From contig JAYEIH010000097.1 of the NCBI GenBank assembly GCA_034659995.1, positions 1 through 41,890 of the forward strand: 41,890 nt of DNA, read 5' to 3'. The notes beneath the pieces are model-generated. The model was given only the letters and a program-made list of their open reading frames with translations. It did no database searches and had not been told where the DNA came from. Below, in pieces: positions 15,626-22,993 of the stretch (position 1 is its first letter; each line of letters starts with the position of its first letter). This DNA comes from JAYEIH01 sp034659995. GTDB taxonomy: Archaea > Methanobacteriota_B > Thermococci > Methanofastidiosales > B48-G16. Made by a program: the position numbers and the translations under genes.

Positions 15626-16651
15626 TCAGTTTCCGTTCTGATCAGGTGCGGGCTGAGTGGATCTGTGAGAATAGATGAAACATGGGGTGCCGATAAATAT
15701 CCCAAGCCAGTATGATACCAGCCTATCCAACAGTGTAACCGATGCTGCTACTGCACTTGCTATGCCAAATATAGAAAATATTATTATCATTACTCCTTCT
15801 GTTGTGCCCAGTCCACCGGGAAATATAGGGATCATGTTCACCTGTAACGCAATTATGGTAACAATTATGGGAACTATAAAGTTGACACTGAGCCCCACCG
15901 CTAAAAACATAAAGTAAACTCTAAAAAATGCACAGAAGAGCATGAAAAACGATGTCAAGATGGCTTTTGCCATTACCATTTTATTTTTGCTTATTTTTAC
16001 CACCGTAGTATTGAACTCTATAATTTTTTCATCGACTAAGTGTTCGTACTCTTTTATTTGAGGAAAAAACCTTTTAATTAGTCTTATTATACCAAAAATC
16101 AGTTTTTTTGCCGCTTTCATATTTACACAGAGATATATCGTCATCAGTAAAAGAAATATAGAGATAGATAGTGCAATAAACAGAAGATAACTTACCCAAT
16201 GAGGTATATCTTTAAAAAAAAACAGGTAAACAATGGCGAATAGGGAAAGTGATGCATATGGAATGCTGTCAAATACTCTATCTGCTGTTATTGTTGCAAA
16301 AGCCTTTTCCACCCCTATTTTTTCCTTTTTACCAAGAATAAAAGCTCTTACAGGTTCTCCACCCGTTTTTACGGCAGGTGTTATATTGTTAATCAGTACC
16401 CCTGAAAAAAGAGAGACATAGAGATTTTTGGCACGTGTTTTTTCCTTTACGCCTTTCAAAATCATCTTCCATCTCTGGCCCCAAAGGTAAAAAGCAAAAA
16501 TCTGTGTGAGGATGCCCAATGCCAAAAATTCCAGTCTAACATCTCTTAAAACGCTCAAGGTATCTTTTACTCCTATATACCTGATAATAAAAAGAATTAT
16601 CAAAATGCCCAGTGTAAACAATCCCAGCACCTTGATCTTTTTTTTCTGCAT
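15626..16651 (-). CDS. UPF0104 / LPG-synthase-type (flippase-like) integral membrane protein
   Basis: 341 residues, about eight membrane helices. Motifs of the UPF0104/lysylphosphatidylglycerol synthase TM family are visible: LINNITPAVKTGGEPVRAFIL (in two parts, LINNITPA and KTGGEPVRAF), FATITADRVFDSI, and the late FPGGLGTTEGVM. Bacterial relatives are the flippase domain of MprF; archaeal members are thought to move lipid-linked substrates, but that is inference. The start at 16651 is chosen because a TATA element (RC AAATATAAA, about 16674-16684) lies some 28 bases upstream; an ATG at 16675 falls in that element. It is divergent from the AAA+ gene. Confidence 0.82.
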   Translation of the reverse strand: MQKKKIKVLGLFTLGILIILFIIRYIGVKDTLSVLRDVRLEFLALGILTQIFAFYLWGQRWKMILKGVKEKTRAKNLYVSLFSGVLINNITPAVKTGGEPVRAFILGKKEKIGVEKAFATITADRVFDSIPYASLSLFAIVYLFFFKDIPHWVSYLLFIALSISIFLLLMTIYLCVNMKAAKKLIFGIIRLIKRFFPQIKEYEHLVDEKIIEFNTTVVKISKNKMVMAKAILTSFFMLFCAFFRVYFMFLAVGLSVNFIVPIIVTIIALQVNMIPIFPGGLGTTEGVMIIIFSIFGIASAVAASVTLLDRLVSYWLGIFIGTPCFIYSHRSTQPAPDQNGN

Positions 16652-16721
16652 AATTTCACTCTGATACAGTAACATTTATATTTATCGCTTTCGCACTTAA
16701 TGACTAACTGGACTTCAAAGG

Positions 16722-17936
16722 GTGAATCCTCTGTACGAAACAGATGAAAAAGTGAGCTACGATAGATTTAATCTCAAGAGAAATCCGTTTTCAAGGCTTT
16801 CAAGCGAGGGCATAAAGGATATAGATACAATCCACGTATCTCAGGATATCGATTCGAAGATCAGTGGGATGCTCTCCGAAGTAATAAATAAAAAATCGTC
16901 TGTTGCATTTTCATTGATAGGCGATCTCGGCTCCGGAAAAACTCAGAGATTGAAAGGGATACACAGACTTCTTGAAAAGGCTGGATTCTCCATATACATA
17001 AAAATAGATACAAACAACACTATAAAAATAATCAAAGATATTTTTTCGGTGTTTTATTATCTAAAAGAAGACGAAAAGAGCGATTTTGAAAAATTCAAAG
17101 ATAAATTCGATAGGTTTTTGGGGAAGGAATTAGAATTTGATGAGATATGGCATTTGCAAAAAGGGAAATTCAAATCCACGGAGATGGGCGATGAGCTCAA
17201 AAAATACATTTCCGAGTTTGAACTCCCCTGTTTAATTCTTGATGAGGTGGAAAACCTCGTTTCTGCCCCGGAACAAGAACTCATCTCCTTTTTTGAGGTG
17301 TTGCGGCAGTTTATAAGTGATATGCCCTCATCATCATTATTTATCATGGCATCTACCAAGGAAGGCGCGGAAAAGATAAAGAACTCAAACCCCGCGTTTT
17401 ATATGAGGCTTCATAGAACCTTGGAAGTAGAGCCCCTGACAAACGAGAAGGCGCTGGAATTAGTGGAAAAAAGACTTGTAACGGAGAGAATAGATAATGA
17501 AAAGGACCTAAATCCAATCTACCCTTTTGAAGAGTCAGGGGTGGAATATGTGAACAAAATGGTGAATGGAAATCCAAGACTGCTTTTAAGAATGCTCCAT
17601 ACCATCATCACATCAGCGGTAAAGGATGAGCTCATAGAAGTCATAGATGACAGATATATAAGCGATCTCCTGAGCACCCCCTCTTCAATAGAGGAGTATA
17701 TCCTAAAGGTGCCCCAGGAGCTCAGAGACCTTGTAAAACTAATAATCAGGAAATTTAACGGGGGGCCGGTAAGTTACATAGAGATAGCAAAGGAAACGAG
17801 AATGAATCCCACTGTGATATATGAAAATCTAAAAGAACTTGCAGGGATGGGATTAATGAACAATGAAAGGGGTAAATTCGAAGTGGCCCCAGGTATCAGA
17901 GAAATGCTCGAGAAATCCGAAGAAAAAAAGAGTTAG
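16722..17936 (+). CDS. AAA+ ATPase with C-terminal winged helix (ExeA/Orc-like)
   Basis: 404 residues starting at GTG. The N-terminus (FNLKRNPFSRL) resembles ExeA/TniB-like ATPases. Walker A is GDLGSGKT (67-74), Walker B LILDEVEN (about 171-178), a sensor 1-like FIMAST follows, and NGNPRLLLRML is sensor 2. The last about 80 residues form a winged helix (SYIEIAKETRMNPTVIYENLKELAGMGL). The layout is that of Orc1/Cdc6, but the similarity looks closer to the general ExeA-like group, so I do not call it an initiator. It may load or remodel a DNA-bound complex. Its 3' end overlaps the minus-strand 63-residue gene by 41 bases. Confidence 0.75.
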   Translation: MNPLYETDEKVSYDRFNLKRNPFSRLSSEGIKDIDTIHVSQDIDSKISGMLSEVINKKSSVAFSLIGDLGSGKTQRLKGIHRLLEKAGFSIYIKIDTNNTIKIIKDIFSVFYYLKEDEKSDFEKFKDKFDRFLGKELEFDEIWHLQKGKFKSTEMGDELKKYISEFELPCLILDEVENLVSAPEQELISFFEVLRQFISDMPSSSLFIMASTKEGAEKIKNSNPAFYMRLHRTLEVEPLTNEKALELVEKRLVTERIDNEKDLNPIYPFEESGVEYVNKMVNGNPRLLLRMLHTIITSAVKDELIEVIDDRYISDLLSTPSSIEEYILKVPQELRDLVKLIIRKFNGGPVSYIEIAKETRMNPTVIYENLKELAGMGLMNNERGKFEVAPGIREMLEKSEEKKS

Positions 17937-18087
17937 GGAAGTTTGAAGGAGGAATATGAGAGTTTGTGTTTCGGTCCCTAACTCCTACTATTACCAGAAA
18001 TACAAGTAATATTATAGCGATCGTATTGACTATCACTGAGCTTGAGTCTTCATTGCTATTGTTGATAATCTTTGTTTTTCTTCTCAT
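17896..18087 (-). CDS. Possible 63-residue single-pass membrane protein
   Basis: A short frame: a basic N-terminus (MRRKTKIINN), one membrane helix (IVNTIAIILLVFLVIVGV), and a basic/aromatic tail. Little would separate it from chance except its promoter: CCGAAACCTTTAAATA on the minus strand, about 27 bases before the ATG, nearly the same as the promoter of the sequon-rich protein. The 3' end overlaps the AAA+ gene by 41 bases. No homologue is recognised. It may be a small regulatory or stress membrane protein. Confidence 0.5.
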   Translation of the reverse strand: MRRKTKIINNSNEDSSSVIVNTIAIILLVFLVIVGVRDRNTNSHIPPSNFPNSFFLRISRAFL

Positions 18088-18110
18088 AGTATATTATTGA
18101 TGAGCAATAC

Positions 18111-18126
18111 TATTTAAAGGTTTCGG
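18111..18126 (-). promoter_or_regulatory. BRE/TATA promoter before the 63-residue frame
   Basis: Minus-strand CCGAAACCTTTAAATA, centred about 27 bases before the ATG at 18087. The match to the promoters at 9100-9114 and 15585-15601 is the main reason to accept the small gene. Confidence 0.6.
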
Positions 18127-18212
18127 TGGTTATACAGAACAGTAAAAGTTATAAAGTATGGAAAAGCTATATAAATGAAGAAGACAATGTTATACTACAA
18201 TGGTGATCATGA

Positions 18213-18650
18213 ATGAAAGAGAATCTCGAAGAAGAAATCCTCAATTATCTAAAGAACGCGAAAGTTGGCGCCACAGCTTCTGAGTTATCGAGGCAGCTGG
18301 ATATTAATAGGATGACCGCTGTGAAGTATCTTGAAGTAATGAGAGCGACAGGACTTGTGAATTACAAAAACGTAGGAATGGCAAAGGTGTACTATGTATC
18401 CACAGAGTTTTCCTATGCGCAGCATGTCTTATTATTAAAAACACGTCAACTTCTGGAGAATATAGAAACCCCGGAAGAACATCAAACTATCCTGGAGAGT
18501 GTTCTGGACTCCCATGTCGAGATTGCGTCAACCTACGAAGAGAAGGAACGCGAGAGAATAGCAGAGCTCCTCGAGGAGTCCGCCGACAAGGTCCGGAGAG
18601 CCGAGAGCCCGGAAAATGGTGAAGAGGAAAAAGAAACGGCATCGGAGTAA
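18213..18650 (+). CDS. Winged-helix transcriptional regulator
   Basis: 145 residues. An N-terminal winged helix (about 5-65: ASELSRQLDINRMTAVKYLEVM then ATGLVNYKNVGMAKVYYVS) is followed by an extended helical C-terminus rich in Glu, probably for dimer formation. The wing motif GMAKVYYVS is common in archaeal MarR/ArsR-like regulators. The target is unknown. TATA (GCTATATAAATG, about 18166-18177) and GGTGATC precede the start; an out-of-frame ATG lies four bases upstream. The acylphosphatase that follows has its own TATA element. Confidence 0.8.
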   Translation: MKENLEEEILNYLKNAKVGATASELSRQLDINRMTAVKYLEVMRATGLVNYKNVGMAKVYYVSTEFSYAQHVLLLKTRQLLENIETPEEHQTILESVLDSHVEIASTYEEKERERIAELLEESADKVRRAESPENGEEEKETASE

Positions 18651-18767
18651 TGCTTTTCTAATTATATCCTTGTATGAATAATGGTACTGAGCCCAGGTAT
18701 GAGGAGCTCGCAGTTTGCACAGTTCAATCTGCGAAATCATTATAAATCTCTCGTACAAGGTAAAGGT

Positions 18768-19043
18768 ATGAAACGCGTGCATATCTTTGTTTCTGGTACA
18801 GTGCAGGGCGTCTTTTACAGGGCAAACACGCGAAAGACGGCGAAGACGCTGGGGTTACAGGGATGGGTGCGAAACCTCCGCGACGGGAGAGTGGAAATCG
18901 CTGCAGAAGGTGAGGAGAAGGCGCTGAAAGCCCTTATAGAATGGTGCCACGAAGGGCCGAGACTGGCCTCAGTTACCAGTGTTGAGGCGGAATGGGAAGA
19001 ATATACCGGAAAGTACAAAGATTTCTCGATCACGGGATGGTAA
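18768..19043 (+). CDS. acyP: Acylphosphatase
   Basis: 91 residues, the full length of the family. The catalytic arginine (R18 in GVFYRAN) and asparagine (N36 in GWVRNLRDG) are present, with the fold signature VSGTVQGVFYR and GRVEIAAEG. It hydrolyses acyl phosphates such as carbamoyl- or 1,3-bisphosphoglycerate phosphate. The start at 18768 is taken because family members begin with this strand and TATA (ATTATAAATC, about 18739-18748) lies about 25 bases upstream; an upstream in-frame ATG at 18681 would add an unrelated tail. The lipoprotein follows after one base. Confidence 0.93.
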   Translation: MKRVHIFVSGTVQGVFYRANTRKTAKTLGLQGWVRNLRDGRVEIAAEGEEKALKALIEWCHEGPRLASVTSVEAEWEEYTGKYKDFSITGW

Positions 19044-19044
19044 G

Positions 19045-19425
19045 ATGAAGAAAGTTCTCTTTCTTTTTTTGATAATTTTTTTAACGGGCTGTACGGTGAT
19101 GGAGTTCTCCATTAGCAGCGTGAGAGTATGCAGAAGCATCAAGGATGGAGAGCCAGTGGGCGAAGATACAGAGTTCTCCAATGCGGGGGAGATATACTGC
19201 TGGCTCAGTTACGACCATGCGCCTGAAAAAACCGTAATAAAGGCCATCTGGTACTACGAAGATGAAAAAATGTACGAAAAAAAGGCAGAGCTGCAGAGCA
19301 GCTCGGGATCCCTATGGTTTTCTATCAGCTCTACGGAAAAACACCTTCCTGCCGGAAATTACAGAGTGGACATCTATGCCAATGACCAGTTAAAAGAAAA
19401 AAAAGAGTTCTCTATAACTCGGTAA
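19045..19425 (+). CDS. Small exported lipoprotein
   Basis: 126 residues. The signal peptide ends in a lipobox (FLTG-C15), so the mature protein is probably lipid-anchored at the cell surface. The remainder is beta-rich with paired cysteines and a C-terminal LPAGNYRVDIYANDQLKEKKEF, a motif seen in immunoglobulin-like/DUF2914-like domains; family not recognised. The ATG follows the acylphosphatase stop by one base, so the two are probably one operon although their functions do not obviously link. Its end overlaps the convergent peptidase by 14 bases. Confidence 0.75.
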   Translation: MKKVLFLFLIIFLTGCTVMEFSISSVRVCRSIKDGEPVGEDTEFSNAGEIYCWLSYDHAPEKTVIKAIWYYEDEKMYEKKAELQSSSGSLWFSISSTEKHLPAGNYRVDIYANDQLKEKKEFSITR

Positions 19426-20488
19426 ACTCCCTGGGGGCTGAGGTAAGAATTTCCACACCATCCTTTGTTACGCGAATATCATCCTCTATTCTGACACCGC
19501 CGTATCCGGGAAGGTATATGCCGGGTTCCACGGTGATGACCATATTTTCCTCAAGTACAACCTCTGAGTTCTCGCTAAACCCCATGCCATCATGAACCTC
19601 AAGCCCGATGGCATGACCCAGGCCGTGGATGAACTTTCCCTTGTACTTCGTAGAATCTATATACTCCTTGACAGCATTATGAACGTCTTTTCCTTTTACT
19701 CCGGGCTTTATTTTATCAAAACCAAGCTTTTGTGCTTTCTGCACAATCTGATATATCTCTTTCTTTTTCTCCTCGGCCCCGCCAAAGACAAAGGTTCGTG
19801 TGGTATCAGATACATATCGTTTGTACCTGGCTCCAAAGTCCAGAAGGACATAATCTCCCTTGTTCAGCGCTCTCTTACCGGCCGTGTAATGCGGTTCTGC
19901 GGTATTCTCTCCAAAGGAGCAGATGTTGGTAAAGGCTGGCTCAGTCGCTCCCTTTTTCTGCATGATATATGTCAGTTCGGCAGAGAGCTCGGACTCTATA
20001 ACGCCTTCTTTTATATGTGCTTTTATTTCCTCTGCAGACTCTGATGCAATATCACAGGCTCGTTTAATCCTTTTTATTTCATCTTTTGTTTTTACCATCC
20101 GTGATTTTGAGAGTGCCTCGGAGATATCAACGATTTCTGCATCCGTCAACTTCTTGAGCTTTTTGTACGCGTCATAGGTGATGCTCTTCCCATTTATTCC
20201 TATTGTATCCACATCGAGCTTTTTCTTTAGAATTTCGTCTCGCTCTTTTCGCCTCTTAAAGATCTGTATGGCATCTTTCTCAGTCTTTTTGGCGCTCTCC
20301 TCCTCAAGCTTGGAAACAATCAGCTCAAGGGAATCGGGATACGCAAGGGCGGCACAGCCCTCAAAAAGTCCGGACTCCGCACCGCTGAGGTAAAAAAAGT
20401 TCATTTCATTCCCTGAACTATTTATAATATAGACCAGATCGACCTCTTCCTCCATCGCATCATAGATTTTCTTCAGTTTTTCTTTCAT
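19412..20488 (-). CDS. pepQ: Xaa-Pro dipeptidase/aminopeptidase (M24B)
   Basis: 358 residues: an N-terminal creatinase-like domain (about 1-125) and a C-terminal pita-bread peptidase domain. The five dinuclear metal ligands are visible: D in LLDFGARY, D in SDTTRTF, H in HGLGHAIGLEVHD, E in VEPGIYLPGYGG and E in VRIEDDI. Archaeal members cleave peptides with proline in the second position in the cytoplasm. No signal peptide. It starts at 20488 after a T-rich promoter-like stretch. Prolidase or aminopeptidase P activity cannot be told apart by sequence alone. Confidence 0.93.
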   Translation of the reverse strand: MKEKLKKIYDAMEEEVDLVYIINSSGNEMNFFYLSGAESGLFEGCAALAYPDSLELIVSKLEEESAKKTEKDAIQIFKRRKERDEILKKKLDVDTIGINGKSITYDAYKKLKKLTDAEIVDISEALSKSRMVKTKDEIKRIKRACDIASESAEEIKAHIKEGVIESELSAELTYIMQKKGATEPAFTNICSFGENTAEPHYTAGKRALNKGDYVLLDFGARYKRYVSDTTRTFVFGGAEEKKKEIYQIVQKAQKLGFDKIKPGVKGKDVHNAVKEYIDSTKYKGKFIHGLGHAIGLEVHDGMGFSENSEVVLEENMVITVEPGIYLPGYGGVRIEDDIRVTKDGVEILTSAPREFTEL

Positions 20489-20558
20489 GTATTACGTACA
20501 TTTCTGCATGAATAAAAAAGGTTGCTTTGATAGAGAGGTTGCTGGAAGGGTAACTCCG

Positions 20559-20714
20559 TTAATCCGTATTTAAGAGAAATATCTCTTCTGCAACGTTCGT
20601 CTCTCCAGCCGTAACACGCATTCCGTCACTCGCTGAAAAAATGGGAGTATCGCCATAAAACGGTATATTCCCCGACCAGTGGACGCACAACCCGGAAATT
20701 TTGCAAATTAGGCA
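20559..20714 (-). other. Unassigned coding-like open frame
   Basis: Minus-strand frame of 51 codons ending TAA at 20561-20559, overlapping the last bases of the membrane gene in another frame. It reads like protein (CVHWSGNIPFYGDTPIF, then GMRVTAGETNVAEEIFLL) but has no good start other than a TTG at 20690. It may be the eroded end of a lost gene or the true C-terminus of a frame-shifted neighbour. Otherwise the region between the peptidase and the membrane protein (20489-20707) shows nothing. Confidence 0.25.
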
Positions 20715-21649
20715 TATTTTTCTTTTTTGACCGTTTTAAAGGTTTCCATAAGGGATCGAGATGAACTGCGGTGAAGTTTATAAATAACTACCGCAAAGAG
20801 TGCCGTTCCGATAACAAGCAATGACCCATAGGTGACTGCCAGGACTCCCATGCTTATGGTCGGTACGAAGCACGCTATGTTTACTGTGATGCCCAGTATT
20901 ATTGCAAACTTACGAATATCCTTAATCGAGTAGAAATTTCCTTCGAGCGTCTTCATTTCTGCTGGATTTTTGTTTGATCGCAAAATTACCATTATTGGAA
21001 TCACATAGAAAGCAAGTATTGTAACATATGGCGTTATCGTTGTCGGTATCCTGTCTGGGAGAAGGAAAAAGAATGTTATGGAATAGAGGAGCGCTAAATA
21101 AGCTGTTAAAAATATAATTCCTTTTTTCCCTAATTTCAGAGATCGTATATCTGCGTTTTTTGATACATGGTAAAATCCGAAAACTATAAGCAATGTTCCA
21201 ATCAGAGAAAGGTTCGACGATACTGGATCAAACGCATTTCCATTTGCTATGAATGTGCTTGTTGAGAGTAAAAAAAGAGTAATAAGCACCGTCTTTCTCG
21301 TTGTTTTTCGTAAGACTGACTCGTGGCCGGTAATCACCTTTTTAGTGAGTATTTCAAAGACGAGAATCGGAAGGAGAAATGACATTATCGGATGCCAGAA
21401 AAATACCAAGATCGGAAACTCGGATATACCGACTCCAAAGAGCGTTCCTACCCCTGGCCCCCCGGAATCCATGTAGCCCGCCCAGAGAACCTTCGTTATC
21501 CATGATTCGTACAATCCGAACATGACCCCAAAAAGATATAACTGAGACAGAGAGGTTCGTTTAATTTTCATCGCAATCCAGAGAAAGAACAAAAGATGGC
21601 TCAGATAAAGAGGGAAGGTGAGAAGAATTCCCCAGCCGTTAATAAACAT
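20708..21649 (-). CDS. Polytopic membrane protein, unknown
   Basis: 313 residues with about nine hydrophobic helices and short basic loops (MKIKRTS, RKTTRKT, HRSSSRS). I recognise no family or catalytic motif. Early residues WITKVLWAGYMDSGGPGVGTLF and FWHPIMSFLLPI are polar insertions that could line a pocket. A CAGGAG site lies ten bases before the ATG, and a TATA-like GGTTTAAAAGG near 21752-21762 on the minus strand would give a leader of about 80 bases. Its function and substrate are unknown. Confidence 0.7.
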   Translation of the reverse strand: MFINGWGILLTFPLYLSHLLFFLWIAMKIKRTSLSQLYLFGVMFGLYESWITKVLWAGYMDSGGPGVGTLFGVGISEFPILVFFWHPIMSFLLPILVFEILTKKVITGHESVLRKTTRKTVLITLFLLSTSTFIANGNAFDPVSSNLSLIGTLLIVFGFYHVSKNADIRSLKLGKKGIIFLTAYLALLYSITFFFLLPDRIPTTITPYVTILAFYVIPIMVILRSNKNPAEMKTLEGNFYSIKDIRKFAIILGITVNIACFVPTISMGVLAVTYGSLLVIGTALFAVVIYKLHRSSSRSLMETFKTVKKEKYA

Positions 21650-21858
21650 GCCCGAGAAGCTCCTGAGAAGATTTCAGCGAAGAGCATTGAGAGAGAGCCG
21701 GCTAATAGTATGGAGGATAGGTTACGCATATAACAGGTACAAATGATACCTTTTAAACCTTACTCGCTCGCTCTTCAAATAGCGGAGCTGTTAGATAAGC
21801 AAGATGAAGTGGAAACACTTTTAACCTATCAACATCTAATAAAACAAGAGGGAATATA

Positions 21859-22176
21859 ATGGCAATAAAAAAAGGAAATTATGTAGAAGTAGACTATACG
21901 GGCAGATTAAAGGACGGGACGATATTTGATTCATCTCTCAAAGCGGTTGCGAAAAAATCCAAGCATTACGATAAAAACCGTAAGTATAAACCACTCGGAT
22001 TTACCGTTGGAAAGGGAAAAGTAATACCAGGATTTGAAAATGGTGTCAAGGGCATGAAACTCGGTGAAAAGAAGGAAGTCGAGATCCCGCCGGAGGAGGC
22101 GTATGGAAAAACGGGTAACCATCCACTCGCCGGAAAGACCCTGATCTTTGAGATAGATGTCAAGAAGGTAAAGTAG
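21859..22176 (+). CDS. FKBP-type peptidyl-prolyl isomerase lacking the IF domain
   Basis: 105 residues, one FKBP domain. VDYTGRLKDGTIFDSS, FTVGKGKVIPGFENGV and IPPEEAYG are family motifs; the insert LKAVAKKSKHYDKNRKYKPL is the bulge typical of archaeal FKBPs. Archaeal enzymes normally carry an insert-in-flap (IF) chaperone domain between AYG and the final NHxLAGKTL strand; here AYGKTG runs straight into NHPLAGKTLIFEI, so that domain appears cleanly absent. It should still catalyse proline isomerisation, but the chaperone activity supplied by the IF domain would be lost. TATA-like TTTTAA (about 21819) and AGAGGGA precede the ATG. Confidence 0.9.
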   Translation: MAIKKGNYVEVDYTGRLKDGTIFDSSLKAVAKKSKHYDKNRKYKPLGFTVGKGKVIPGFENGVKGMKLGEKKEVEIPPEEAYGKTGNHPLAGKTLIFEIDVKKVK

Positions 22177-22298
22177 GTCGGGGGTTTTCCAGATTGTCGT
22201 GGACCAACAATGGCCAGTATTTCGGGGTCGTCCAGATTCTCGTTTATTTCTTTCTCCAGATCTTTCTTTATGCAAATTTTAGGTCTACTATTTTTCAT
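22177..22298 (-). pseudogene. Truncated AAA_14/DUF4143-type ATPase (N-terminal 40 residues)
   Basis: A minus-strand frame starting at 22298 reads CIKKDLEKEINENLDDPEIL then AIVGPRQSGKP, the start of the AAA_14-type ATPases that continue GPRQSGKTTLL. Similarity ends exactly at the Walker A lysine, next to the FKBP stop codon; beyond, the frame only reads the FKBP gene backwards. So the rest of the gene is gone. A TATA-like ATTATTAAAG lies just upstream. Part of a scar that includes the toxin-antitoxin and restriction remnants. Confidence 0.65.
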
Positions 22299-22501
22299 CC
22301 CACTTTAATAATAGTAAAGTTATTATTTATTTGCAAACCTTTCGGTTCCTGACAACTACTGGACAGCTATTGTTTCTAAGAGGCATGATCCGTTAAATTC
22401 TTAATTAAATACAACATCAGCGGTAAAGGGAGTTGTTAAAGATGGAATTAGGGCGGAGTTAGTTTTTCGTCTATTCCCACCTCCGTTAGGGTATTCTGCT
22501 C
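22299..22501. other. Non-coding stretch beside the truncated ATPase
   Basis: Together with the remnant, this makes 325 bases without an intact gene. I see no frame of note, no RNA gene and no clear terminal repeats. The AT-rich part (22310-22345) contains the remnant's promoter-like sequence. Confidence 0.4.
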
Positions 22502-22993
22502 TTAAAACTTCCATTCTTCCATTCTGAACATATCGAGTATATCAATGGTTTCAACAGCGAACTCTTTGCAAACAAATGGAATTTTCACCTTGTTTCCCCG
22601 TATCTTTTCCTCTGTAACAACGATCCTCTTGATCTCTACAAGAGTGGACTGTTCACTCCTATTCATCTCAATAGCCAGAGCAATAACCCAAGGATCGGCA
22701 TCATATTTTCTGTCCAATTCGATAAGGCTGGGATACTTTTTAAGAATCTCTTTCACTATTTTAATTTGGATTTCAGTTGGTTCTACAAACATTTGATTGT
22801 GGTCCTTTACCCATTCTGATAGGGGATCATCTATCTGTGTAATCTCATTTAACACTTCTTTGGGCGCAAAAAGTAGATTTGATTGAACCAATCCTTCCAT
22901 CTTTTTCCAGACCCCAGGATAGATGTCCATTGGGTTATGTTTGTTCAGTTCAATTAGAGAGGATGTGTCTATGATATACAGTGTTACAGTCAT
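22502..22993 (-). CDS. DUF4411 PIN-like toxin
   Basis: 163 residues. The N-terminal strand LYIIDTSSLIELNK carries the first PIN acidic residue, and DRKYDADPWVIALAIEM the later acidic/helix motif, the pattern of DUF4411 proteins, a PIN-superfamily group of predicted ribonuclease toxins. It overlaps the upstream XRE-ImmA gene by four bases (ATGA), the usual layout for this pair. PIN toxins cut RNA with a divalent metal; the target here is unknown. No obvious truncation. Confidence 0.88.
   Translation of the reverse strand: MTVTLYIIDTSSLIELNKHNPMDIYPGVWKKMEGLVQSNLLFAPKEVLNEITQIDDPLSEWVKDHNQMFVEPTEIQIKIVKEILKKYPSLIELDRKYDADPWVIALAIEMNRSEQSTLVEIKRIVVTEEKIRGNKVKIPFVCKEFAVETIDILDMFRMEEWKF

Noticed and set aside
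16722..17936. Orc1/Cdc6 replication initiator
   Set aside because: The AAA+ plus winged-helix layout fits, but the N-terminus and motif spacing look more like ExeA-type ATPases, and no origin-like repeats are seen beside it.
22413..22430. 16-base match (ACATCAGCGGTAAAGG) with the AAA+ gene near 17610
   Set aside because: A match of this length can occur by chance in 42 kb, and similarity does not extend on either side.
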